64,000 nt of DNA from NCBI GenBank assembly GCA_041395625.1, contig JAWLAE010000003.1, forward strand, positions 62,001 through 126,000. Direction: 5' to 3'. The stretch's first letter is position 1. Each line of letters begins with the position of its first letter. This document shows positions 26,889 through 34,661 of the stretch, one piece after another. Source of the DNA: CADEED01 sp041395625. Its GTDB lineage: Bacteria > Pseudomonadota > Gammaproteobacteria > Steroidobacterales > Steroidobacteraceae. Position numbers and translations under genes: made by a program. Under the pieces are notes generated by a model. That model saw only the letters and a program-made list of their open reading frames with translations, was not told the DNA's origin and made no database searches.

Positions 26889-26945
26889 CGGCGGCGCGGA
26901 CTGCCTGTAGCGTCGCGCCGTTATCAACACGTGGGAGTAACAGGG

Positions 26946-27182
26946 ATGGCAAAGGCCAGGAAGAAAGCTCGCCGCACTACGCATCGCAGTAGCAAAGGCA
27001 CCAAGCTGTACGCGGTGCGCGACAAGTCCGGCAAGTTCAAGGACATTCAGAGCTACAAGCGGGCGCATGCTGCGGACATCAAGCGCGGCAGCAAGGCAGA
27101 AGCCGCGACCGCCAAGAAAAAGACAGCCAAGAAGAAGGCCGCGAAGAAAGCCAAGCGCAAGAGCGTAGCCAAGAAGAAATAG
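26946..27182 (+). CDS. Small lysine-rich basic protein (nucleoid-protein-like)
   Basis: A 78-aa very basic protein. Residues 1-20 are basic (MAKARKKARRTTHRSSKG), the middle contains YAVRDKSGKFKDIQSYKRAH, and residues 52-78 are an Ala/Lys tail of AAKKK-type repeats like those in bacterial histone-H1-like proteins. Nucleic-acid binding is a reasonable inference. A GGAG at 26934-26937 lies eight bases from the ATG at 26946, and a strong terminator hairpin follows, so it is likely a single-gene transcript. Confidence 0.75.
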   Translation: MAKARKKARRTTHRSSKGTKLYAVRDKSGKFKDIQSYKRAHAADIKRGSKAEAATAKKKTAKKKAAKKAKRKSVAKKK

Positions 27183-27191
27183 CGGCTGCGA

Positions 27192-27227
27192 CGCGGGGCG
27201 GGCGCTGCGGCCCGCCCTGCGTTATTT
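27192..27227 (+). terminator. Rho-independent-type terminator after the lysine-rich protein gene
   Basis: A 12-bp GC-rich stem (27192-27203 with 27210-27221, one G-U pair) and a six-base loop, followed by TTATTT. It lies 9 bp after the stop and at the end of the converging NAD-binding gene. Confidence 0.7.
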
Positions 27228-27917
27228 CGCGCGGTACTCCACCTTGGGCTGGAGTTCCGCCAACTGCCGCAACCCGCGATAGGTGTAGCGATAGGTGCCC
27301 CGCCGTCCGGTACGCGTCGCGCCCAGCATGGCGCGTGCCACTATTTTGGCCGAGACGCCGCGATACATTTCCCGTGATCCGAACAGGAACGGATTCACCA
27401 GCGGAGTGAACATGCTGAGCGCGAGGTCCTTGGGCCGCATCTCACGGCGCCAGCCTAACAACGGCCCTGGCTGCATGATATCGAGTGACTGGAAGCCAAC
27501 GGCAGGCAGCGCTGCCTCCAGCTCGCCTTTGGTGCGCAGGTAGAAGTTCTTGGCTGCCGGATCCGCGCCAGCCGACGTCACGACGACGAAACGGCTTACT
27601 TTTGCAGCCTGCGCGACACGCGCGAAACTCAACACCAGATCGACGTCGGTCTTGTGAAACTCTGCCTCCGATCCCGCCTTGGCGATCGTCGTGCCAAGGC
27701 AGCAGAAGGCGTCGTCGGCGACCAGGCCTTTCAGCTCGGCTGCCAGCTGCTCGAAACGCACCACGCGATTGGCGAGCCGAGGGTGCTCACGCTGGACAGG
27801 TCGCCGCGACAAGGCGTAGACGCGCGAATACTCTGGCGCAGCCAATAATTCCTCCAACAGCAGGTTTCCGACGAGCCCGGTGGTACCGGCCAGCAGCGCA
27901 ACTTTGGGGTTCGGCAT
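27222..27917 (-). CDS. NAD(P)-binding Rossmann protein, atypical SDR (HTATIP2-like)
   Basis: A 231-aa cytoplasmic protein of the extended/atypical short-chain dehydrogenase group, related to HTATIP2/NmrA-type proteins. The nucleotide site LLAGTTGLVGNLLLEELL is at the N-terminus of the chosen start (MPNPKVALLAG). CCLGTTIAKAGSEAEFHKTD, FVVVTSAGAD and a YLRTKGELE segment, where the usual YxxxK becomes YxxTK-like, follow. Substrate unknown. The frame extends 29 codons upstream without conservation. Transcription converges on the terminator at 27192. Confidence 0.85.
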   Translation of the reverse strand: MPNPKVALLAGTTGLVGNLLLEELLAAPEYSRVYALSRRPVQREHPRLANRVVRFEQLAAELKGLVADDAFCCLGTTIAKAGSEAEFHKTDVDLVLSFARVAQAAKVSRFVVVTSAGADPAAKNFYLRTKGELEAALPAVGFQSLDIMQPGPLLGWRREMRPKDLALSMFTPLVNPFLFGSREMYRGVSAKIVARAMLGATRTGRRGTYRYTYRGLRQLAELQPKVEYRAK

Positions 27918-28042
27918 CGCGGCAGAGCTTACGACCGGAACGATAGCCCGACAAGCAGGTGGCCGCTTGAATCCAACGGCTGGACCGCCACGAATACCCA
28001 GCATAGGCTGTCTGGCCTGGCGCTCGCGAGACTTCCGTCGAT

Positions 28043-28393
28043 ATGAACAAACGCCCGCTGCAGATCTTCTTCGGCTTCATCCTGTTGTCCCTGTTTGCGT
28101 ATACGTCCTGGGCAAGCTTCCAGCAGTCGCTCGGCGACTGGGGTGGTCTCGTCAATCGACCCGACAACTGGTGGACGATCGCCACGCTGATCGATGCGTA
28201 CTATGCATTCCTCACTTTCTATGTTTGGGTGTTGTGGAAAGAACCGCGCTGGGGGGCACGTATCGGCTGGTTCGTGGCGATCATGCTGCTCGGTAACATG
28301 GCGATGGCTGGATACGTTCTGCTGCAGCTGCACCGATTGGGCCGCGACGACGGGATGGCTGAGCTGCTGGCACGTCGCAACGGCGCGGCCTGA
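28043..28393 (+). CDS. DUF1475-family membrane protein
   Basis: A 116-aa inner-membrane protein with three helices (about residues 8-26, 45-66, 75-95). The conserved WWTIATLIDAYYAFLTFYVWV segment spans helix 2 and WKEPRWGARIGWF follows it, matching DUF1475. No known function. The next gene starts 22 bp downstream on the same strand. Confidence 0.8.
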   Translation: MNKRPLQIFFGFILLSLFAYTSWASFQQSLGDWGGLVNRPDNWWTIATLIDAYYAFLTFYVWVLWKEPRWGARIGWFVAIMLLGNMAMAGYVLLQLHRLGRDDGMAELLARRNGAA

Positions 28394-28415
28394 CAGCCCT
28401 CGCACTGCGCTCGCC

Positions 28416-28886
28416 ATGCAAGCCTGGCTACGCCGGCGGTTGCTGGATCCGATTCTGGCACTGCTCAGGCAGGGAATCGCACCGCAGAAGCTCGCGCTCT
28501 CACTGGCGCTCGCAGTCGTGATCGGCCTCATCCCGATTCTGGGCGTGTCCACGGCGCTGTGCGCGATCGTCGCGCTCGCCTTTGGTCTGAATATGCCTGC
28601 TATGCAACTAGTCAACTACGTGTTGTCGCCACTGCAACTGCTGCTGATCATTCCGTTCGTTCGCCTGGGCGAATCGCTCACTGGTGCGCCGGCCTTCCCT
28701 ATCACCATCGCGAGTGGCCTCGAGCTGCTGTCGCAAGGCGTACTGCCTGCGATCCGAGTCCTGTGGGATGCCATCGTCCATGCGGCCCTGGCATGGATAC
28801 TGGTAGCGCCGCCCGCAGCGCTGCTCCTGTTCGTCGCCCTGCGTCCTCTGCTCATCCGCTATCAGCACCGAGACACTGCCTTATGA
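28416..28886 (+). CDS. DUF2062-family membrane protein
   Basis: A 156-aa protein with the DUF2062 pattern: an N-terminal amphipathic segment, APQKLALSLALAVVIGLIPILG, then NYVLSPLQLLLIIPF and a C-terminal helix pair. Family members are inner-membrane proteins without an assigned activity, often beside lipid or glycosyl-transfer genes. The stop overlaps the next ATG (ATGA), coupling it to the lipid methyltransferase. Confidence 0.85.
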   Translation: MQAWLRRRLLDPILALLRQGIAPQKLALSLALAVVIGLIPILGVSTALCAIVALAFGLNMPAMQLVNYVLSPLQLLLIIPFVRLGESLTGAPAFPITIASGLELLSQGVLPAIRVLWDAIVHAALAWILVAPPAALLLFVALRPLLIRYQHRDTAL

Positions 28887-29962
28887 CCACGAATTCAGCT
28901 GCCACCGATACGTCATCGTTCTCCATGCGGCTACTGGAACGTGATCTGGTGCCGGATGCGCTCATTCGGTCGCGCATCCGTGCGTTGCTCGCCGCGCGGC
29001 TCGCCGCAGAGGATCAGGGTGACCCGGCGCGCCAGCAACAGCGTATGATGGAGTTCGTGCGGGAACTGCGTGCCAGCCCCATCGCCATCAATACCGCTGC
29101 TGCCAACATGCAGCACTATGAAGTGCCAACCGAGTTCTACCTGCAAGTTCTCGGCAAGCACTTGAAGTACTCCAGTTGTTACTACGAGCGCACCGACGAA
29201 GACCCAGCTGCCGGCCTCAATGCAGCCGAAGCGCGGATGTTGCAGCTCACTTGCGAGCGTGCACGCCTGCACGACGGCGAGCGCATTCTGGAACTGGGTT
29301 GTGGCTGGGGCTCGCTTTCGTTGTGGATGGCGGAGCGCTTTCCAGCGGCCAGGATCACAGCGGTGTCGAACTCCCGCACACAGAAGGCGTTCATCGATGG
29401 ACGTGCTGCCGAGCGTGGCCTCCGCAATCTCGAGGTCGTGACCAGCGACATGAACGTGCTCGGCTTCCCCGCTGGCATGCAGTTCGACCGGGTTGTCTCC
29501 GTCGAAATGTTCGAGCACATGCGAAACTTCGATGAGCTGCTGCGCCGCGTGGCCACCTGGATGAAACCGGGCGCGACGTTGTTCGTCCACATTTTCACGC
29601 ACAATCGCTATGCCTACCCGTTCGAAGTTCGCGATGAGACCGATTGGATGGCGCGCTTCTTCTTCACGGGTGGCATCATGCCGAGCGACGATCTGCTGCA
29701 CTACTTCCAGCGCGACGTCACGCTCGTTGATCACTGGCAAGTACCTGGCTGGCACTATCAGCTCACGAGTGAAGCGTGGCTTGCCAACCAAGACCGCCAT
29801 CGGGACAGACTCATGCCGATCCTCGCAGGCACCTACGGCGCGGCGCAGGCCACCAAATGGTGGGTCTACTGGCGCGTCTTCTTCATGTCGTGCGCGGAAC
29901 TGTTCGGTTACGACCGCGGGCGCGAATGGCTGGTCTCGCACTACCTGTTCGAAAAGCGGTAG
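28883..29962 (+). CDS. Cyclopropane-fatty-acid-synthase-like SAM methyltransferase
   Basis: A 359-aa SAM-dependent methyltransferase of the CFA synthase/mycolic-acid cyclopropane group, expected to add a methylene or methyl to unsaturated acyl chains. It has YEVPTEFYLQVLG, KYSSCYYE, the SAM motif ELGCGWGSLSLWMAE (about residue 137), VVSVEMFEHMRN and the aromatic C-terminus KWWVYWRVFFMSCAELF. The N-terminal substrate-binding domain of E. coli Cfa is shortened. Coupled to the DUF2062 gene. An alternative is a methyltransferase of another lipid substrate. Confidence 0.88.
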   Translation: MTTNSAATDTSSFSMRLLERDLVPDALIRSRIRALLAARLAAEDQGDPARQQQRMMEFVRELRASPIAINTAAANMQHYEVPTEFYLQVLGKHLKYSSCYYERTDEDPAAGLNAAEARMLQLTCERARLHDGERILELGCGWGSLSLWMAERFPAARITAVSNSRTQKAFIDGRAAERGLRNLEVVTSDMNVLGFPAGMQFDRVVSVEMFEHMRNFDELLRRVATWMKPGATLFVHIFTHNRYAYPFEVRDETDWMARFFFTGGIMPSDDLLHYFQRDVTLVDHWQVPGWHYQLTSEAWLANQDRHRDRLMPILAGTYGAAQATKWWVYWRVFFMSCAELFGYDRGREWLVSHYLFEKR

Positions 29963-29972
29963 GATCCGGCCC

Positions 29973-31334
29973 ATGCAACTGATCGTGCGTAGCCTGATCC
30001 TGCTGTCGCTGGGCCTGCTGGTTGCGCCGACTACCTCTGCAGTCACCGACGACGATCGGGTGGCGGCGTATCGGGCCTTCCGCACGTTGTTCGACGCCGG
30101 CAACTATCAGGCTGCGCTGCCGGTCGCCGAGAACGTCGTCAAACTCACCGAAATCCAGCACGGTGCAGAGGACCGCTCTCTGGTCAATCCGCTGACCAAC
30201 GTCGGAACAACGCAACTCAAGCTCGGCAACCATGCGGCAGCCGAAGCCAGCTACCTGCGGGCGGTGCAGATACTCGAACGTTCTGCGACGACTACCGACC
30301 GGCAATTCATTGCGCCGCTGCATGGACTCGGCTCTACCTACCTGGCAGTCAAGCGTCCCGACAGCGCAGTCGCGCCACTGAAACGGGCACTCGATCTCAC
30401 GCGTAATCTCGATGGCCTGTACAACTTGGAACAACTACCTATTCTGCGACAATTGATCGACGCTTATGTGGCCACTGGCGACTTCGCCGACGCTGAGAAA
30501 GAGCACAATTACGCATATCGCGTGGTCACAACGGCTTACGGCAACGACGACCCACGTCTGCTGGAGCCGCTCGATCAGCTGGCGGGCTGGTACGAGTTCG
30601 TCGGGCGTTACGCTACGGCGCGCTCGTATCATGAGCGCGCACTCGGGATCATCGACCGCGACGGCAAGCGCAATGACCCGCGCAAAGTGCAGGCACTGCG
30701 AGGCATCGCCCGCAGCTACCGACTCGAGTATCTGTACGGCCCCGAGAAGGCCGAGGAGCCAGCGACTGACGCTTTCGGCAGACCGCTGCTGAACTTCGAA
30801 AACGTGCAGGCCGGGCAGCAGCAACGTCGCCTCGAGCAAGCGCTGTTGCTCGCCAGACAGATCGTGGCGACCAACGAACCGGTCGATCAGCGCCTGCTGG
30901 GTGAAACGCTGGTCGATCTCGGCGATTGGTATCTCATCAGCGGTTCAGTCGCCGCCGCCAAGGAGCAATACCGCAAAGCATGGGATGCGCTGCGTGAGGC
31001 CGGCGATACCGCGCTGTTGAACACGCCACGGCAGCTCGCATATCGACCCTCGCCATTCGCCGTCGGCCGCTCACGTCTCGATCCCACCGAGGCTACGGCG
31101 CAGCCTGTCGAGCTACGCTTTACCGTGACGAGCGAAGGCCGCGTGCGCGGCGTGACCGCTGCGCCGACAGACATCAGCGACGGCATCGTGCGCAGTGTCA
31201 GCACCGCATTGGGTCGTTCGCGGTACGCGCCGCGAATCGAGAATGGCGAGGCAGTCGACACCGACGGCGTGATCTTTGTAGAACAGGTACTGGTGCGCAA
31301 TCCGTCCGACAGTGCGTCTGAGACCTCGCCTTGA
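29973..31334 (+). CDS. Exported TPR protein with TonB-like C-terminal domain
   Basis: A 453-aa periplasmic protein. A signal peptide (MQLIVRSLILLSLGLL... ending near TTSA) is followed by tetratricopeptide-like helices over residues 30-340, with phrases such as TNVGTTQLKLGNHAAAEASY. Residues about 365-445 resemble a TonB C-terminal (energy-transducer-like) fold: VELRFTVTSEGRVRGV and RSRYAPRIENGEAV. Proteins of this shape are usually scaffold or assembly factors in the envelope. The ATG is 10 bp after the methyltransferase stop. The partner is unknown. Confidence 0.8.
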   Translation: MQLIVRSLILLSLGLLVAPTTSAVTDDDRVAAYRAFRTLFDAGNYQAALPVAENVVKLTEIQHGAEDRSLVNPLTNVGTTQLKLGNHAAAEASYLRAVQILERSATTTDRQFIAPLHGLGSTYLAVKRPDSAVAPLKRALDLTRNLDGLYNLEQLPILRQLIDAYVATGDFADAEKEHNYAYRVVTTAYGNDDPRLLEPLDQLAGWYEFVGRYATARSYHERALGIIDRDGKRNDPRKVQALRGIARSYRLEYLYGPEKAEEPATDAFGRPLLNFENVQAGQQQRRLEQALLLARQIVATNEPVDQRLLGETLVDLGDWYLISGSVAAAKEQYRKAWDALREAGDTALLNTPRQLAYRPSPFAVGRSRLDPTEATAQPVELRFTVTSEGRVRGVTAAPTDISDGIVRSVSTALGRSRYAPRIENGEAVDTDGVIFVEQVLVRNPSDSASETSP

Positions 31335-31357
31335 CCGGCCCGAGCTCCAACGACCAG

Positions 31358-31825
31358 CTAGCGCTGGCTCACTTCCATGTATATGCCATTCGGATCGAAC
31401 ATCGACACCGTGCGCAGATTGACGGTCTTGCCATCATGGCCCGGCACGGTCCAGTCGATCGGCTTAGTGACGATCGTGGCTCCGGCAGTCAATGCTCGCC
31501 GGTATACCTCGTCGATGTCGTCAGTGTTCATCACGAGAATCGGCTCGCCCATGCGCACCATGGTGCGCTTCTGCAGGACCCCGACGTCGAACGGCGGCTC
31601 CAGATAGCTCATCATCCCGAGCTTGCCGAGATTGGGATCGGCTGATTCGAGCATGATCAATCGAACCTTGGCACCATCAGCCGCGCCGGACGGCGGAAAG
31701 CGATAGTCCGCCGCGACATGATTGTCGTACCAGATTCGCCAACCAAAGACGGTCTGGTAGAACTTAGCCGCCTGCACGGCATCCGGCACCAGGAACGTCG
31801 TGCGTTTGAGTAATGTTGCGCTCAC
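31358..31825 (-). CDS. VOC-superfamily (glyoxalase-like) protein
   Basis: A 155-aa vicinal-oxygen-chelate protein with two beta-alpha-beta-beta-beta halves: LLKRTTFLVPDAVQAAKFY at the start, YLEPPFDV mid-way and FDPNGIYMEV at the end. GTG start with GGAGAG eight bases upstream. It lies 16 bp after the last lipoprotein of the kinase/vWA operon, so it may be its distal gene or read through from it. Substrate unknown (glyoxalase/bleomycin-resistance group). Confidence 0.85.
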   Translation of the reverse strand: MSATLLKRTTFLVPDAVQAAKFYQTVFGWRIWYDNHVAADYRFPPSGAADGAKVRLIMLESADPNLGKLGMMSYLEPPFDVGVLQKRTMVRMGEPILVMNTDDIDEVYRRALTAGATIVTKPIDWTVPGHDGKTVNLRTVSMFDPNGIYMEVSQR

Positions 31826-31841
31826 AGACAGTCTCTCCAGG

Positions 31842-32546
31842 TCAATTGATGGGTACGGTCTCGATCACGTCCGCCGCTGTCGCAGAGGCCGCGAGTGTCT
31901 TGGCCGCGGACTCGGCTGTTAGCGCGCGGCCTTCGCGCAGCACCTGCGCCACCGCCAGCTCCGGGAACTGCACCAGGAACTTCGCTGCGGCGTCACGCAT
32001 CGCCGCGAAGGTGGCGACGGCGAGCGGCTTCTCGCCACTCATGCCGGCCGCAGGTGCGCTGCCGTAGCCGGAAACCGTCAACGAATCGACCAATTCAGCG
32101 GTTGGCGCGTAGACATTCAGCCGGTAGCCGATGGTCACGGCATAGTAGCCAGCGCCCGTGTCCCGCGCGGTCGCAAAAGAATACTGCTCGATGCGCGGCT
32201 CGAAGATCGCTGCCAGACCTGTTGCCGCCTTGGCTTCATCGAGCGAAGTTGTCATCTGTACTTCGCGAAACGAGGCGCTGAACAACTGCTCGGCGTACTT
32301 CACGTGTCCCGGCCCAAGCTGCGCTTGCCAGCTGACACCGGCGCGGGTTTCGTCGTGGGTGTAGTCGCGTAGTTCCGGGGTGATCACTACGCCGACTTTT
32401 GCATCGACCTTCTCGATCAGCGCCGCAGGCAACTCGCCATCGGGCTGAACCATGACGCCGCCGCAGCCCGCCAAAGCGAGCGCGAGCAGCCCGGCGGCGG
32501 CGAGCTGCCCGTTGCGGCACGTACTACTCGATGCAGCGGCGCACAC
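31842..32546 (-). CDS. Lipoprotein D of the kinase/vWA operon
   Basis: A 234-aa protein with a signal peptide and lipobox LALAGC near residue 28 (GTG start overlapping the vWA2 stop by 23 bp). The body has an ITPELRDYTHDETRAGV start and an FREVQMTTSLDEAKA segment. The predicted mixed alpha/beta body resembles small periplasmic/outer-membrane auxiliary lipoproteins. I cannot name a family. It is the last of the eleven coupled genes. The N-terminus before the hydrophobic stretch contains an extra cysteine (STCRNG). Confidence 0.72.
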   Translation of the reverse strand: MCAAASSSTCRNGQLAAAGLLALALAGCGGVMVQPDGELPAALIEKVDAKVGVVITPELRDYTHDETRAGVSWQAQLGPGHVKYAEQLFSASFREVQMTTSLDEAKAATGLAAIFEPRIEQYSFATARDTGAGYYAVTIGYRLNVYAPTAELVDSLTVSGYGSAPAAGMSGEKPLAVATFAAMRDAAAKFLVQFPELAVAQVLREGRALTAESAAKTLAASATAADVIETVPIN

Positions 32547-33564
32547 CGAACACCTCGATCACGGCCTTGCATTGCTTGCCGCGAGTCAGACCTACGAATG
32601 TACCTTCGTTCTGATCGCACATAGCACGCATTAAGGCGGAAAAGCGCGCGTTTGTAAACGCCAGCGACCCGCCCGGTGCCGGAAAGCCGATCGCATGAAT
32701 TCGCACGCGGCGACGGCCGCGCGCATCGGTCTTGTTGATGCGGCCGACCTCGTCGAGTGCCTGCTGGATGGATTCGCCCGTGAACTCATCGCCCAGCACA
32801 TAAACGCTGATCCGCTTGTCCGCCGCCCACCAGCCGCGCACCGCGGCTTCGATGCCTTCCACCGGGCTCGAATTGCTGAACGCCCGCCAGTTGCGCATGC
32901 GCTCGATGATGCGCTGGCGCTGCGACGGCGAATCATTGAGCCATTTGCCGTAGCTGCCCTCGAACATCGGCCGACCCTCGTCGTCCAGTACCTGGATGCC
33001 TCGCACGCGCGGATAGATATCGAGAATCTCCTTCATGACATCCATCGCCGTGTCCCAGTGGGTGCCGGTCATGCTGCCCGACGTGTCGATCACGAAAATG
33101 ACATATTCACTGTCCACCGGAATGCCGCCGACGGCTTCGGTGGGCGGACGGCGCGGCACCTGCTGCCGCAGCCGCTCCATTTCCTGCGTCAGCGTCTGGT
33201 ACGCCGAGACGAGTTCGCTCTGGACGATGTTGGTAACCGCTGCGTCCGTCCTGCTCGCATTGAACTGGCCACGTACGCTCGACAGATCGCCGCTCAGATT
33301 CGCCAGTTTGCGCTGCTCGCGCGTGAGCAGATCAACGCGCCCTTGCAGCTCGCGCTCCAGGACATCGGTCTCGCCGCGTATCGTATTGAGTTCCTGCTGC
33401 AGCTTGAGCACCTGACCGTCGAGATTCTCGCGGCTCTTCTCGATCACCAGCGGCTGACCAAATTCCGACAGCACCAGCAGCAGAATGATCGCGCCGAAGC
33501 CGCAACAGATACAATCGAGGAACGACAGACTGAAGATTTCTGCGTCGCGGCGTTTGAGCTTCAT
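32524..33564 (-). CDS. Transmembrane von Willebrand A protein 2 (ExbD/MotB-like N-terminus)
   Basis: A 346-aa protein. Residues 1-10 are basic, then FSLSFLDCICCGFGAIILLL forms one short transmembrane helix with D17 at its start. A coiled coil runs over about 45-135 and a vWA domain from 150 with MIDAS residues D160-T-S162-G-S164. One N-terminal helix with an acidic residue at the membrane edge and a large C-terminal domain is the layout of ExbD/TolR/MotB. It is a paralogue of the preceding vWA protein (identical FSLSFLD, same D17). Start at 33564 overlaps the vWA1 stop (ATGA). The domain would face the periplasm (inference). Confidence 0.82.
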   Translation of the reverse strand: MKLKRRDAEIFSLSFLDCICCGFGAIILLLVLSEFGQPLVIEKSRENLDGQVLKLQQELNTIRGETDVLERELQGRVDLLTREQRKLANLSGDLSSVRGQFNASRTDAAVTNIVQSELVSAYQTLTQEMERLRQQVPRRPPTEAVGGIPVDSEYVIFVIDTSGSMTGTHWDTAMDVMKEILDIYPRVRGIQVLDDEGRPMFEGSYGKWLNDSPSQRQRIIERMRNWRAFSNSSPVEGIEAAVRGWWAADKRISVYVLGDEFTGESIQQALDEVGRINKTDARGRRRVRIHAIGFPAPGGSLAFTNARFSALMRAMCDQNEGTFVGLTRGKQCKAVIEVFGVRRCIE

Positions 33565-34661
33565 GGCCAGTCCCGCGATGGAATGAGGTAGGACCCACCG
33601 GTAGTACGCGCCAATTGCCAAAAGCGGTACGCGGCCGGGTTGTCACCTTTCATCGGGAACAGCACGACGTCGACTGGCACCTTGCGTGGCACTTTCTTGA
33701 TCGCTTCGTCGAACAGGCGCTCGCGGCCGCGCGCATCGATGTATTTCTTGATGGCCGGCGGCGTCGCCCCCTGAGTCGGCAGCCCGTCTGTGATCAACAC
33801 GATCTGATCCGGTGCTGGTGACAGCACATCGACGACCGCGAGCGCATTGATCAGGCTCGTGCCGTCTGCCGGCGCGATGCCGCGCAACCCGCGCAGAACG
33901 GCGTTGATAGCCTTTACATCCCCGGATGACAACCACGCTGCACCCAGATCTGCGGACACTGGCAGCGCTTTGGTGTTGAAACCATAGACTTGGAATTGAC
34001 TGCCGCGCGGCAACTGCGTCGACAGCCACTCCACCGTATTGATCGCCCGATTCCATTTGCGGGCGCTGCGCTTGGTGGCGTCCGGCGAATTACGCAACCG
34101 GATGATCTCGACGATGTCATCGCTCATCATGCTGGCCGAGGTATCGATCAACACCAGCACACGCTTGCCCGTCAATCGCAGACCGGTGATATAGCGACGA
34201 TCGCCGGTGCCGCGAAATGCCTTGACCTTCTCGCCCTCCGGCGCGACTTCGGTCGCCGCGGCCTGCAAGCGGCGAGTACTCTCTTCCAGCTGGCGGATGT
34301 CGGACTTGAGCTTCTCCACGCTCTCGCGCTGCGCGATGCTGTCCTTGTCGTAGATGGACGCCTGGTCGCGTCGTTGCGCCAGTTCTTCCACGATCCGGGT
34401 CGACCGCCGCGACGCCGCGACTGTCTCACTCTCGGTCTTTTCCAGCGTATTGCGCAGTACTACCAGATTCTTGGTCCCCTCCAGCACCTGCTCTTCGAGT
34501 TTGTTGACCTCGCCCGTGAGATCCTCGACCTTGCGGACACGCTCGACGCCGCTCTGCGCGCTGATGATCGTGTAGAACAGGACGACCGCGCCAAAGCCAC
34601 AGCAAATGACGTCGAGAAACGACAGGCTGAATACTTCGGTATTACGCTTGCGCCGCGCCAT
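33561..34661 (-). CDS. Transmembrane von Willebrand A protein 1 (ExbD/MotB-like N-terminus)
   Basis: A 366-aa protein. The N-terminus MARRKRNTEV is basic; one helix follows with D17 in FSLSFLDVICCGFGA. A long coiled coil spans about 40-135 and a vWA domain 160-366 with MIDAS DTSAS (D173, S175, S177), DGTS and ITDGLPTQG. The MotA/TolQ-like gene lies two genes upstream, and this protein could be its B-type stator partner. Start at 34661 overlaps the end of the FHA gene by 20 bp; an upstream in-frame start would add a non-conserved stretch. Confidence 0.83.
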   Translation of the reverse strand: MARRKRNTEVFSLSFLDVICCGFGAVVLFYTIISAQSGVERVRKVEDLTGEVNKLEEQVLEGTKNLVVLRNTLEKTESETVAASRRSTRIVEELAQRRDQASIYDKDSIAQRESVEKLKSDIRQLEESTRRLQAAATEVAPEGEKVKAFRGTGDRRYITGLRLTGKRVLVLIDTSASMMSDDIVEIIRLRNSPDATKRSARKWNRAINTVEWLSTQLPRGSQFQVYGFNTKALPVSADLGAAWLSSGDVKAINAVLRGLRGIAPADGTSLINALAVVDVLSPAPDQIVLITDGLPTQGATPPAIKKYIDARGRERLFDEAIKKVPRKVPVDVVLFPMKGDNPAAYRFWQLARTTGGSYLIPSRDWP

